Source: Saccoglossus kowalevskii (Eukaryota; Hemichordata; Enteropneusta; Harrimaniidae). Taken from it: DNA of 23,905 bases. A model generated the notes under the pieces. The model saw nothing but the letters and a program-made list of their open reading frames with translations. It was not told the origin of the DNA and searched no databases. Location of the stretch: positions 121,215-145,119 of the forward strand of contig NW_003107098.1 of the NCBI RefSeq assembly GCF_000003605.2, in the 5' to 3' direction. Shown here one piece after another: positions 1-8,413 of the stretch. The stretch's first letter is position 1. Each line of letters starts with the position of its first letter. The position numbers and the translations under genes are program-made.

Positions 1-409
1 GGAGTGGGCTTAAACCATCTCCCTGTCTGATACCCCTTTGAACTGGAAAGCTAGCAGTCAAACCACCTTTTAGTTTAACACAGCCAGTGGCATTCTGATA
101 AATAGATTTAATTATGTTGTGAAATTTTCCTGAGATTTTGTTTTTGTGAAGTTTATATAAAAGACCGAGGTGCCAAATGGAATCAAACGCCTTCTTAAAG
201 TCAATGAAACATGCAAATAAATAGTTTCCTTTATTAAGATATTTTGTTATTAGCTGTTTGAGAACAAAGATATGGTCCGCTGTGCTGAATTTTGGAAGAA
301 AACCAATTTGCTCTTTAATTATGATATTATTGCTTTTTACATGTTTGGTCAACCTTTGTTTCAATACGGCTGTGAAGTAACTCATAGATGGTGTCTGCTT
401 CATCCTGTT
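1..409 (-). mobile_element. Non-LTR (LINE) retrotransposon reverse-transcriptase fragment, truncated
   Basis: Read on the minus strand, 409 down to 2 is one open frame. It encodes the fingers/palm part of a LINE reverse transcriptase: a segment reading SYFTAVLKQRL, then QIGFLPKFSTADHI, then the motif FIDFKKAFDSIWH, which holds the first catalytic Asp region, and finally GIRQGDGLSPL at the window edge. These match the well-known RT blocks before the FADD box, which would lie beyond position 1. The frame stops at a TAG at 410-412 and the homology starts near 391, so the endonuclease and early RT parts are absent on this side. It is most likely a 5'-truncated or rearranged dead copy. The clade is not assigned. 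Its orientation is opposite to the EGF gene. Confidence 0.88.
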
Positions 410-585
410 CTATTTATTTTCACCAGTATATTCACATAATCAACAACAAAATAATGTAAACTATAACCAAATAAATACTAAAATATAGTAGTAACTGATA
501 ATGTTCAGTATTGACCATAGAGCTTCTCTATTTCATAGCCCTTGACTTCTCTAGAAGTGACAATGTAAATGCTGAAAGGAAGCTA

Positions 586-1545
586 CCGTATTTATCAGGG
601 TATAAGCCCAGGGTCTTGAACATGGAAAATTGACAAAAAATAGGGGTGGGCATTTACCAGGAAATCCCAGACAAAAAAAAGAAAATTCGCAAAAAAATTA
701 ACAACACACAGATCGAACTGCGGCAGGGAATAGAACGGCAAATGAAAACATGCAACAGAAATAAATGAACAATATGCAACATTAGAAGTAAAACAAAATT
801 ATTGTATTGCTTATAATGTAACAAATTTAACCAGAAATAATAAAAATCGACAGTGAGGAATCATTTGAATCAGGATTTTCTCGCCGACAAACACGTCCAA
901 TACGCGTAAAATGATTTCCGGTCTCGACAAATTACGAATCAACTGTCATACAAGATCAATAATAATTTACAAATTTACACAGTAAAAATTATCAAAATTC
1001 ATAGCTGTTTGAAAAAACTTCTCAGATCTTTATTTGTATGTTCATTGCCATTTTCGTCAAACTCAAAACCCTCAAAGTCCAAGTCGGCGTCACTGTAGCC
1101 GTCGAACAAAATCCCTACAACTTCTTCCTGGAGTACATCCATATCGTCCCACGCAATTTGGACTTAGCACTTTTAATCCACAGATTTGGCACTTTTCATT
1201 CATGTCTAATCACAATAAAGAGACAAGAAAAATGGGGTTGTTCTGTGCAATGGCACACGATGCTTTTGTTTACATCTTTGACCTTTATGCATCTGCTTTA
1301 CTGATTAGCTAAGAACGACATCACTAACAATTATATTTAAAGAATTTTTATAAGCATCACGACAGACTTCAAGAAAGTCAAATATTAATACAAACATAGT
1401 CAACGAATAGAAAATAGTTTTTTGTTATTTTTTGTGTAGGAAAAAACCCCTGGGCGTGTGCCTGGATATGACCTCAACTTCTTTGTGTCAAAAGTGGGGG
1501 GATGGGCGTTTGCCTCGACATGGGCTCTTACCCGGATAAGTACAG
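586..1545 (-). mobile_element. TA-flanked DNA transposon-like element, 960 bp, with 25-bp imperfect terminal inverted repeats
   Basis: The left end begins CCGTATTTATCAGGGTA. The reverse complement of the right end begins CTGTACTTATCCGGGTA, and both continue into GCCCA, with about 20 of 25 bases matching. A TA dinucleotide flanks each end (584-585 and 1546-1547), as expected for TA-targeting elements of the Tc1/mariner/pogo type. The interior contains a small minus-strand acidic ORF (see 999-1142) but no recognisable transposase catalytic domain, so the copy is probably non-autonomous or internally deleted. Superfamily is inferred only from the TA flanks. Confidence 0.6.
999..1142 (-). CDS. 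Small acidic ORF (47 codons) inside the TA-flanked element, function unknown
   Basis: The minus-strand frame from ATG at 1142 to TGA at 999 encodes 47 residues. The middle is rich in Asp, Glu and Phe, including SDADLDFEGFEFDENG, followed by a basic and aromatic end, SFFKQL. It could be the acidic tail or head of a transposase, a pattern seen in some DNA-transposon proteins, left after deletion of the catalytic core. An AG just upstream (…GTGCTAAG) could also be a splice acceptor, making this a terminal exon. No domain is recognised. The placement between inverted repeats is the main reason to list it. Confidence 0.3.
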   Translation of the reverse strand: MDVLQEEVVGILFDGYSDADLDFEGFEFDENGNEHTNKDLRSFFKQL

Positions 1546-1621
1546 TATGATAACATTTCTGCTGCAGTTGAGTAGAAGCAATGAATGAATAGTACTAATG
1601 AATGTATGACTTGCTTTTTAG

Positions 1622-1735
1622 ACATTTATGAATGTTCCAGTAATCCATGCCAGCATGGTGGCATTTGTGACGATCGGATTAATGGTTACATATGCACTTG
1701 TGCACCAGGATGGACTGGATTTAACTGCGATATCA
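1622..1735 (+). CDS. e1: EGF-like domain exon
   Basis: The acceptor is CTTTTTAG and the donor is A|GTAAGT. After the split codon the exon reads IYEC, then [20 protein letters not shown], with end GWTGFNCDI. It encodes 38 residues with all six cysteines. Cys1 is preceded by Glu but by Tyr instead of Asn/Asp at the calcium-ligand position. The O-glucose motif (C-S-S-N-P-C) is present. The O-fucose site is lost because Ile precedes Cys3. The C3-x-D-x4-Y-x-C hydroxylation signature is intact. It is the first exon seen in the window and lies only 76 bp downstream of the TA-flanked element. Confidence 0.93.
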
Positions 1736-1993
1736 GTAAGTTCCTATTTCATCTCTTAAGTGTATGCTGCCATCTAAGGTGAATTAGTAAAAAACAAAAG
1801 ATTTCATTTTCATCTGTTGATGGTGCTGTCAGTGATGGGTTCACATATGAAGAATTATGAAAAAAAAATGTGCACACATTTTTTAATGAATGAGTTCACT
1901 GACAGATATTATTCATTAGCCTGTTGTATACCACATTTTATGCATCCTTCAATGTCATGAAAAGAATCTAAACATTGTGTCTGTTTTATGTAG

Positions 1994-2107
1994 ATATTGA
2001 TGAGTGTTTCAGCAACCCTTGTATGAATGGTGGTACTTGCAGTGATATGGTGAATGGTTATATATGTGCTTGTCCATTCGGATTCAGTGGAATTACCTGT
2101 GAAACTG
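1994..2107 (+). CDS. e2: calcium-binding-type EGF domain exon
   Basis: The acceptor is TTTATGTAG and the donor is G|GTATGA. It encodes 38 residues beginning xIDEC. If the split codon starts with G the first residue is Asp, giving a full D-I-D-E-C calcium-binding head. FSNPC gives an O-glucose site and MNGGTC an O-fucose site. SDMVNGYIC fits the Asp-hydroxylation signature. The end is GFSGITCET. This is one of the two repeats with DEC rather than NEC. Confidence 0.94.
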
Positions 2108-2505
2108 GTATGACATTTCTTTGCTTATAAAGGTGGGGGGGGGGGGGGTATTTATAAATAACAAAGTGAAAATTGCATGTATGTCCATATAGAATTTTAT
2201 CTTGACTTTATCATGAATATTTACATGCAGATCCATCCTAACTATAAAGACATTGAAATCATTCTAAGGATTATCCACTGATTAACTATCATGATAGAAA
2301 TTCTAATATGTGGATAGGTGGCTTCATTTTTTTTGTTCATCATGAGGGGTAGCTTATGTTTCACTACGGTAAAATAGTTTCCACATACTTAATTGAATGA
2401 GGTAAAATAGTTTCCACATACTTAATTGAATGAGGTAAAATAGTTTCCACATACTTAATTGAATGAGCTTAACGTACATGTTACTTATTTCCTCCTTGGA
2501 ATCAG
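2108..2505 (+). other. Intron e2-e3: G14 tract and 33-bp tandem repeat
   Basis: This 398-bp intron contains a 14-base G run at 2135-2148, 27 bp past the donor. It also holds three perfect 33-bp repeats just upstream of the e3 acceptor, listed separately. Nothing else was recognised. Confidence 0.75.
2368..2466 (+). repeat. Minisatellite, three perfect 33-bp copies
   Basis: The unit begins GGTAAAATAGTTTCCACATA and ends CTTAATTGAATGA. Copies lie at 2368-2400, 2401-2433 and 2434-2466 without a mismatch, which indicates a recent expansion. The array ends 39 bp before the first base of e3, so it occupies the branch-point region. Each unit contains CTTAAT, a plausible branch-site-like sequence. 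Confidence 0.95.
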
Positions 2506-2625
2506 AACTGAACTTCAATGAGTGTGTTAGTATGCCTTGTTTGAACGGTGCTACATGTCGTGATCAGCGAAACTCCTACGTCTGTGATTGTGCACCAAAT
2601 TGGACAGGAGTCCATTGTCAATTAG
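2506..2625 (+). CDS. e3: EGF domain exon with a two-residue longer head
   Basis: The acceptor is AATCAG and the donor is G|GTATTG. It is 120 bp (40 codons), two codons longer than most, because six residues (xLNFNE) precede Cys1, as in e23, e24 and e28. VSMPC keeps the O-glucose motif and LNGATC the O-fucose motif. RDQRNSYVC follows, and the end is NWTGVHCQL, with Asn in place of the usual Gly before the Trp. The polypyrimidine tract is CTTATTTCCTCCTTGG. Confidence 0.93.
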
Positions 2626-3503
2626 GTATTGCATGCACTGTTAGATTATGCATGGCATGCAATATAAAGTGACTATTTTATGTTTATTTTGCATGTTTTG
2701 TTTTTTCAATTCTGTGTTCTTTCTCCAAAACTTTGCCAAGGATCTGCCCATGCCAGTCGGTTCCGCTCAGCACTTAGAATTTCTGACCAGAATACAAAGT
2801 TACTGACCAGACCTATTCTAATGTTCATATAGACGTATAATGTTGACATGCATTTAGCAGGATCAATGTCTGCAGACTTTATCCTTCAACTTAGCACTGG
2901 ATCAAAATAAAAATAAACTCACAGTGTTTCTTGCCTTTAGAAGAGTACTTCCTGGATAGCTGCTGTGTCTGTCTATGGAGACAGTGGAGTTCCTATACCT
3001 ACTGGCCTATCTTTCAGTTCTTCTGAAACAGGAAGTGTTTGAGGGCGCTCGACTTATGAAAGGGGTCTATAGAGCTTGTCATTTTTACACTTAAATTAAC
3101 TTGGCATGAATATAAACGCAGAACAAGTCTTGAATGTAAATTGTCACGCTGTTGAAAATCAATATTCAGTGACATCAGCCTAATGTATTTTAATTTGAAT
3201 TTCACTCTGATTGACGTTATATTAGCTTTACTAAACAAGCCGGTCTCTGAAATAAGCCATACATCAAGATAATGACAGGTGACGCAGTGACAAATTGTCA
3301 CCTCACCATCAGGGATGTGCAAAGTTGTCGTTCATTTGACCTACTCTTGAGTGTAGTAAGCTCCAGATCCTATATTGAGTTGCTGATTCATGGAATAATT
3401 ATTCTTCACTATAAATGTGATTCACTAATGTTCCATTACAAAAAAACACAGATAAATTCAAATTAATATTTCATTAAATATTTAAAATAAAAGTTAAATT
3501 GAA

Positions 3504-3673
3504 GTGGTTAAAGCGAGAGAGTCGTCACCTGCACATGCATCAGATGGCCATAGCGTGTCATTGTTTACAAACAAGCATCTACCCATGAGCCTTTGCGTTT
3601 TTAGCACGTGTTATCGTTGCTTGGGACTCAATTCCTACATGTGAATAGGTGACGACCTTCTTGCTTCAACTAC
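3504..3673 (-). mobile_element. MITE-like element, family A copy 1 (inverted terminal repeats)
   Basis: The left end AGTGGTTAAAGCGAGAGAGT is mirrored by the right end, whose reverse complement is AGTAGTTGAAGCAAGAAGGT. Both continue into CGTCACCT. The interior matches the element at 20929-21093 in the opposite orientation. Shared blocks are the stretch around GGAATTGAGTCCCAA and the stretch around ACAATGACACGCTATGGCCA. There is no coding capacity. Confidence 0.8.
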
Positions 3674-3684
3674 TAGGATGACAA

Positions 3685-3748
3685 TCATGAATATTAATTA
3701 GCTCATGAATATTAATTAGCTCATGAATATTAATTAGCTCATGAATAT
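3685..3748 (+). repeat. 18-bp tandem repeat, about 3.5 copies
   Basis: The unit is TCATGAATATTAATTAGC. There are perfect copies at 3685-3702, 3703-3720 and 3721-3738, then a partial copy to 3748. The unit contains the self-complementary core AATATT and ATTAAT. It starts 12 bp downstream of the family A MITE. Confidence 0.95.
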
Positions 3749-4633
3749 CAAGCCAGGCTGGACAGAACCTTGCATTGCATGTTCTTTATTTAAATTATAT
3801 TGTTCGCGGCAAACGGATTTTTGAGGAAATATTATTTCATTCTTGTTCTCTAATTTCTTGTGTGTTCCTCTCCACTGCAATCTAAACTAACAAGAATATT
3901 TAATTTCTGCAGTATTCATCCAGAGATTTAAGGGCAAAACACTGCCTCACCACTGTGTGATAACTAGGGTGACATCATCCGTCGATCGTCCATGTAATTG
4001 TTGCAAAATGAGGTTAAAGTTGTATTATCTGTTATAAATTTATTTGAAGTTTGTGTTGTAAAATGAGCCATGAACTGGAATTATTACTTTGTATTATACA
4101 TGCATAATTATCTGGTTTTAGAAAAATATCTGTTCTTTACTGGTAAAGATTTTCTTCAGTTTTCTGTGCAGATTTTGTGTTTTAGTCACAGATTGTGCAT
4201 CAAGAAGGCGCGGGTGAACAATATTCTCGTGTGTTTTACATAAAGTGGAATCTGAATATCATTTTTTACTATTACTAATATTCATCATTTATATTTATTT
4301 CTGTTTTAAATTCTCATAATACTTTGTTCTTCTGTCTTTATCTATATTCATATATTCTATGGTTTCAAATTAAGAGAAAATATTATTTCCAATGTTGACC
4401 TAAATGGCATGATCATTCTCTTGTTTTTTGTGAAGTTTTTATTGCATATGAGGCCAATGGTCTACTTTACTGTGAAATAAAAAAATAACTTGATTACACT
4501 TGCATGGTTTATTTGCAATTGAACAATTTCATTTATTTTGCTTTGCTATGCTCTGACATAATTCACCAATAATTAAATTTCATGTTTTTCACTGAATAGT
4601 TACATATGTTTTTCTGGTTATTTCCCCACTTAG

Positions 4634-4753
4634 AAATAGATTTATGCCAGAATAATCCATGTTTGAATGGTGCCACTTGCATGAATGACTTTGAGAATCA
4701 AGACTACCAGTGTCTGTGTGCTGTTGGATTTACAGGAGAAATCTGTCAGTCAG
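4634..4753 (+). CDS. e4: EGF-like domain exon, non-calcium type
   Basis: The acceptor is CCCACTTAG and the donor is G|GTATGT. It is 120 bp, beginning xIDLC, so Leu replaces the Glu before Cys1. QNNPC has no Ser, so the O-glucose site is absent. LNGATC keeps O-fucose. The Cys3-Cys4 loop is ten residues (MNDFENQDYQ) instead of eight, shared only with e22. The end is GFTGEICQS. Confidence 0.94.
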
Positions 4754-5599
4754 GTATGTGTAGTACTACATTTGTTGTATTTATGTACCTTGAAATTTAT
4801 CAAACAAATAAATAAACAAACTGAATGATTGATTATTCAACTTTCATTAAACTATCCTAAGTATTATAGTTGTTTGTTGTTAGTAATTTGAAAGTATCAT
4901 AAACCAATAAAATTCAATGAATTTTGTATAAAACTTGTGCTAATGAAATCGTTTGTATTTTCTTTTACCTATTTATATAGTTCTTTCATTCTTTCATAAA
5001 AATGTCAGCATAATATTGTTTGCCATATTGAAGTGACTGAAATGATTTTCCCACAAATGTTTCTCAGCAAGCTATGGCCGGACCAATTCAAAGTCAATGT
5101 TGGGATTGCTAGTAGCAAGTATAAGTGCTGGCAGTGCTGCCATTGAATGTGATACTTTGTACTACATGATGATTTTCATCTTTGGTTCATCTTTTCATTC
5201 TACCTGTCTCCACATACATTGATTGCTTAGTGTCAAACATGGTATAAAATTTATTGTTACAGTATCGTTATACCTGTATCAACACTGCAGATTGATTTTA
5301 TTAACATGACCATAATAGAGAATTATTAACTTACTGTAAAATACTTTTTATACTAATTATTTTCACTTGATTCAGTGAAAATATAATCCAGCAAATGTTC
5401 GGTACTTTTTTTTCTCTATACGGTATTTCACATTCAACTCATCAAATATCAGTGAAAATAAACCCCATACAATACACTCAAAATCTCAGTTCAGCAAAAA
5501 TTAATTCCGACTAAAATAAATTATTTTAACAGTAGGAATCCCTCACATTTGGTGATGCCTTTGTAGCAGCTGCCTAATGTAATCAGTATTTACTTGCAG
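4754..5599 (+). other. Intron e4-e5 (846 bp) containing a family C MITE
   Basis: Apart from the inverted-repeat element at 5332-5534, it is AT-rich sequence in which I recognise nothing. Confidence 0.7.
5332..5534 (+). mobile_element. MITE-like element, family C copy 1
   Basis: The ends are TACTGTAAAATAC and, on the reverse complement, TACTGTTAAAATAA. The interior blocks GATTCAGTGAAAATA, ACATTCAACTCATCAAA and AAAATTAATTCC recur at 6554-6759 and partly at 10736-10860. It is about 203 bp, AT-rich and non-coding. Confidence 0.8.
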
Positions 5600-5713
5600 A
5601 GATTAATGAATGCGAGAGCAATCCATGTCAGAATGGGGCTACTTGTTTTGATTCAGTTGGACTATATACCTGTTACTGCCCCGCCGGCTGGACTGGAACT
5701 AATTGTGATATAG
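5600..5713 (+). CDS. e5: calcium-binding-type EGF domain exon
   Basis: The acceptor is CTTGCAG and the donor is G|GTGAGA. It encodes 38 residues, xINEC then ESNPC (O-glucose), QNGATC (O-fucose), FDSVGLYTC with the Asp hydroxylation context, and a GWTGTNCDI end. The next AG, two bases downstream of the chosen acceptor, would break the frame, so 5600 is the only fitting start. Confidence 0.95.
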   Translation, partial: RLMNARAIHVRMGLLVLIQLDYIPVTAPPAGLELIVI

Positions 5714-5869
5714 GTGAGAATATGTGGACATCAGCATAATTACAATTTATCTCATCTGTACATACATGTATATGAGTTAAAGTATTTATAATAAACAACT
5801 TGTTCCAGTGTTAGGAGTATTACCATTTACTTGCTAGAGATAATTTGAATACCTGATATTTCTCTTCAG

Positions 5870-5983
5870 CTATTAATGCTTGTCTGTCAGACCCATGTCT
5901 AAATGGTGCGACGTGTGGTGACTTCCAAAGTTATTATGTTTGTACTTGTGTTCCTGGATATGCTGGCCTGTTCTGCCAATTTG
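5870..5983 (+). CDS. e6: EGF-like domain exon, non-calcium head
   Basis: The acceptor is TCTCTTCAG and the donor is G|GTAAGT. It encodes 38 residues starting xINAC, so Ala replaces Glu before Cys1. LSDPC supports O-glucose and LNGATC O-fucose. GDFQSYYVC follows, with the end GYAGLFCQF. It is separated from e5 by only 156 bp. Confidence 0.95.
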
Positions 5984-6022
5984 GTAAGTCATTGTTGTGA
6001 TCATTTCTTGACAATTATTATC

Positions 6023-6328
6023 TACCACAGGGATTTTTTTAAACAAGGGAACAGGGGTGCAGCGCCCTCATGCCATGGCCATGCGCCCCTTACCCTGGGG
6101 AGCAGATCCTCTGGCAACCATAAAATTCTGATTGACCAGGGATCACAGTGACCTGTCTGATAGTAATTTTGGCCCCAAGGAAGCCATAGAATGCTCCATT
6201 TTAACTTAGAATTATCAAAAACTACACACCCTGGTAGGGAGAACCCTATCTCCCCCACTTGATGGCGCAGCTAGCTGAATTGCAGTGCTCCCTCTTGCAG
6301 TTTTTTTTCTAGAAAAACCCCTGTACCA
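6023..6328. mobile_element. Short inverted-repeat element with 5-bp target duplication TACCA
   Basis: The left terminus CAGGGATTTTTTT starts at 6028. The right terminus ends AAAAACCCCTG at 6323, whose reverse complement is CAGGGGTTTTT. A perfect 5-bp direct repeat TACCA flanks both ends (6023-6027 and 6324-6328). The body is GC-richer than the surrounding intron and has no coding capacity I can support. CAGGG-type termini are common in hAT-like elements, but those normally duplicate 8 bp, so the superfamily is left open. Confidence 0.72.
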
Positions 6329-6373
6329 TCCATAGAGCACAGTTTATAAATCAACTGGTTTTATATTTCACAG

Positions 6374-6487
6374 AGGTACTTGAGTGTTTAAGTCACCCTT
6401 GTAAGAATGGTGCAACCTGCAATGACTATGTGAATTTCTACACATGTGACTGTGGACCTGGCTGGATAGGTACTCTGTGTGACATGC
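6374..6487 (+). CDS. e7: EGF-like domain exon
   Basis: The acceptor is ATTTCACAG and the donor is C|GTAAGT. It encodes 38 residues starting xVLEC, with Glu present but Leu where Asn/Asp is expected. LSHPC keeps O-glucose and KNGATC keeps O-fucose. NDYVNFYTC follows, and the end is GWIGTLCDM. The acceptor lies 45 bp past the TACCA-flanked element, so that insertion is close to the 3' splice site. Confidence 0.95.
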
Positions 6488-6553
6488 GTAAGTATATAAT
6501 TCAATGTGTTAATTATTCCTATTGTTCCTGTAATTTTTAGATTGGAAGTCATA

Positions 6554-6759
6554 TACTGTAAAATACTTTAATTTTCGCTTGGAATAAATTTCCGCTGAAC
6601 AGATGATTCAGTGAAAATAAAATACAGCGAATATACCATTTTTCCTATATATTACATTCAACTCATCAAAAATCAGTGAAAATAAATTCCATACAAAACA
6701 CCCAAAAACTCTTTTCAGCGAAAATTAATTCCAGCTAAAATAGAGTATTTTAATTCGGT
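6554..6759 (+). mobile_element. MITE-like element, family C copy 2
   Basis: It starts TACTGTAAAATACTTTA. The right end read backwards gives ACCGAATTAAAATACT followed by GGAATTAATTTTCGCTGAA, which pairs with GGAATAAATTTCCGCTGAA of the left arm. The termini are therefore inverted over about 45 bases. It is collinear with copy 1 at 5332-5534. It sits in the e7-e8 intron (6488-6978), which holds nothing else recognised. Confidence 0.82.
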
Positions 6760-6978
6760 GCTTATTCTGTATTTCTTTGTTGTACGTATTTATGTTTATA
6801 ATAATTATTAATAAAGCATTTCTATTGGTGTCTTCAGTTTCTAAATTGCTGAGAATACACAAACTTGTACTTGATTTGCCTACACATCTAAATACATGTA
6901 ATAAAAATAATAATAATCTAGTTTTTTGCACCATTTTATCAATGAAAACCATTTTCTCTTGTTCAATTCTGTTTGCAG

Positions 6979-7092
6979 CCATTGATCTGTGCCAGCCTGA
7001 TCCCTGCCAGAATGGAGCCACGTGTACAAACTTTCAGATATCCTACACATGTAACTGTGCACCGGGTTACTCTGGTACTAATTGTAACACAA
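6979..7092 (+). CDS. e8: EGF-like domain exon, non-calcium head
   Basis: The acceptor is GTTTGCAG and the donor is A|GTAAGT. It encodes 38 residues, xIDLC then QPDPC (no O-glucose Ser), QNGATC (O-fucose), TNFQISYTC, end GYSGTNCNT. The sequence is close to e14 and to the third module of e10, suggesting common descent by exon duplication. Confidence 0.95.
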
Positions 7093-7722
7093 GTAAGTCA
7101 TCAATACCTAATCTTCACTTGTTCACATTTCTTTATTCACAAAAAATTGTATTGTGTATTTTATTGAGCCAATTGTTGTCTAAAGGGTAGTAGTCATCGC
7201 ACCATTTATGCATGAGATATATGGGTCTCATATGAACAAAGATGGGGACTTTGACTGTTGCGCAGATCAGCGAGTACAAATTGAGACGTTTCCATGCTTT
7301 AATTAGGTAATTTTCAGGTGATTGGAAGGTATTGAAGAAATCAAGGAGTCACGGCTGTAATCAATGCAAGTCGCACCCAGGTCAAACCTCATACTCGTGA
7401 TTTCCATTTGAAGAGTGCATTGAGTTGTGGGAAAATCAATGTTTATCAACACAAATGTCGTTCATGCACAGCATGACGACCATCACACTTTAAATTTAGT
7501 TGTCCCCTACATACTGAAGTTAAGATAATGAATGTGAAAGCATGTAATAACCTAAAAAACAAGTCAGCATATTCATTGGATCCATATGAATGTTGTACGT
7601 GGCTGTTAATTACTGTGAGAGTCAGAATAAATAATGACTGCACTTCACTTATAAATTGTTAAGTCCTTAATTTATATTGGCTGCTATCATAACGGTATTT
7701 TCTAATTATTTTTAATTATCAG
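7093..7722 (+). other. Intron e8-e9 (630 bp) with a family B MITE
   Basis: Half of this intron is the inverted-repeat element at 7181-7493. The remainder is AT-rich with no exon-like segment. Confidence 0.7.
7181..7493 (+). mobile_element. MITE-like element, family B copy 1 (313 bp)
   Basis: The left end is TAAAGGGTAGTAGTCATCGC and the reverse complement of the right end is TAAAGTGTGATGGTCGTCAT. Both continue to TGCATGA. Most of the body matches, on the opposite strand, 20172-20376, for example TTTGACTGTTG, GAGTACAAA, GCTTTAATTAGGTA and TTGGAAGG. There is no coding capacity. Confidence 0.8.
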
Positions 7723-7836
7723 ATATTAACGAGTGTGCCAGTAACCCTTGTCAAAATGGAGCCACTTGTTACGATGCCGTTGATGGTTTCACATGTCAAT
7801 GTGTTGCTGGTTGGATTGGAGTTCTGTGTCAGACTG
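7723..7836 (+). CDS. e9: calcium-binding-type EGF domain exon
   Basis: The acceptor is TTAATTATCAG and the donor is G|GTGAGT. It encodes 38 residues starting xINEC, with CASNPC (O-glucose), QNGATC (O-fucose), YDAVDGFTC and a GWIGVLCQT end. It is the last repeat with N-E-C before the long run of non-calcium repeats. Confidence 0.95.
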
Positions 7837-8065
7837 GTGAGTAGACTTTTAGATCTTAGAATCTACTAGTGGCTTTTCTGAACATTGACTGTCTGCTGTC
7901 AAATAAAATGACCACCCTAGTTCTCAGCTTAAAATAATTCACTTTGGTAATTCACTTTCCATTATTGTTAAAATATAGGAATAATTTGATGTGCATCTGA
8001 ACAAATGTAGTAGTCTAACTTTCATTCATTCTGGTATTAATTATTCAATACTTTTGTCATTTCAG

Positions 8066-8413
8066 CCATTAATTTATGTCAGCCTGACAACCCTTGCATG
8101 AATAGTGGAACATGCCAGAACTACCAAACTTTTTACACTTGTACTTGTCAACCTGGTTGGACTGGCACTATCTGCCAGACTCCTATTGATCTCTGCATAC
8201 CAACCAATCCATGTGAGAATGGTGGCACATGCAACAATTACCAGAATTTTTATACGTGCACCTGTATTCCTGGTTGGACAGGAGATCGGTGTCACCTTGC
8301 CATTGACCTATGCCAGACTGATCCCTGCCTGAATGGTGGCACATGTTCTAACTTCCAGACTTCCTATACTTGTGAATGTTTACCACAGTATGATGGGGAT
8401 AGGTGTCAAATAG
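8066..8413 (+). CDS. e10: three consecutive EGF domains in one exon (348 bp)
   Basis: The acceptor is TCATTTCAG and the donor is G|GTAATA. The 116 codons form three complete modules of 39, 39 and 38 residues with no stop or frame shift. Heads are xINLC, PIDLC and AIDLC. The first two have five residues between Cys1 and Cys2 (QPDNP, IPTNP), a feature otherwise seen only in e13. None has the O-glucose Ser. All three keep the O-fucose motif (MNSGTC, ENGGTC, LNGGTC). The joins fall exactly where phase-1 introns would sit (C|CT and G|CC codons), so the two introns were removed precisely, or never gained. All other exons in the window carry one module. Confidence 0.96.

Larger units (their letters stand above)
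2626..4633 (+). other. Long intron e3-e4 (2008 bp) with a MITE and an 18-bp tandem repeat
   Basis: This is the longest intron in the window. It contains a MITE-like inverted-repeat element (3504-3673) and an 18-bp tandem array (3685-3748). I found no EGF-like coding exon on either strand. The remainder is AT-rich, with a somewhat GC-richer patch at 2940-3060 that I could not identify. The open frames at 3014-3466 overlap on both strands and have no domain, so they are treated as chance. Confidence 0.7.

Noticed and set aside
3014-3466. Overlapping open frames on both strands in the e3-e4 intron
   Set aside because: They have no domain, no splice context fitting the gene, and unremarkable composition. 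Chance open frames of 60-100 codons are expected in a window of this size.
6022-6258. Minus-strand 78-codon open frame in the e6-e7 intron
   Set aside because: It lies inside the TACCA-flanked inverted-repeat element and shows no recognisable domain.
8074-8295. Antisense open frame opposite the three-EGF exon
   Set aside because: It is a shadow of the cysteine-rich coding strand. Antisense of repeated EGF codons often stays open.
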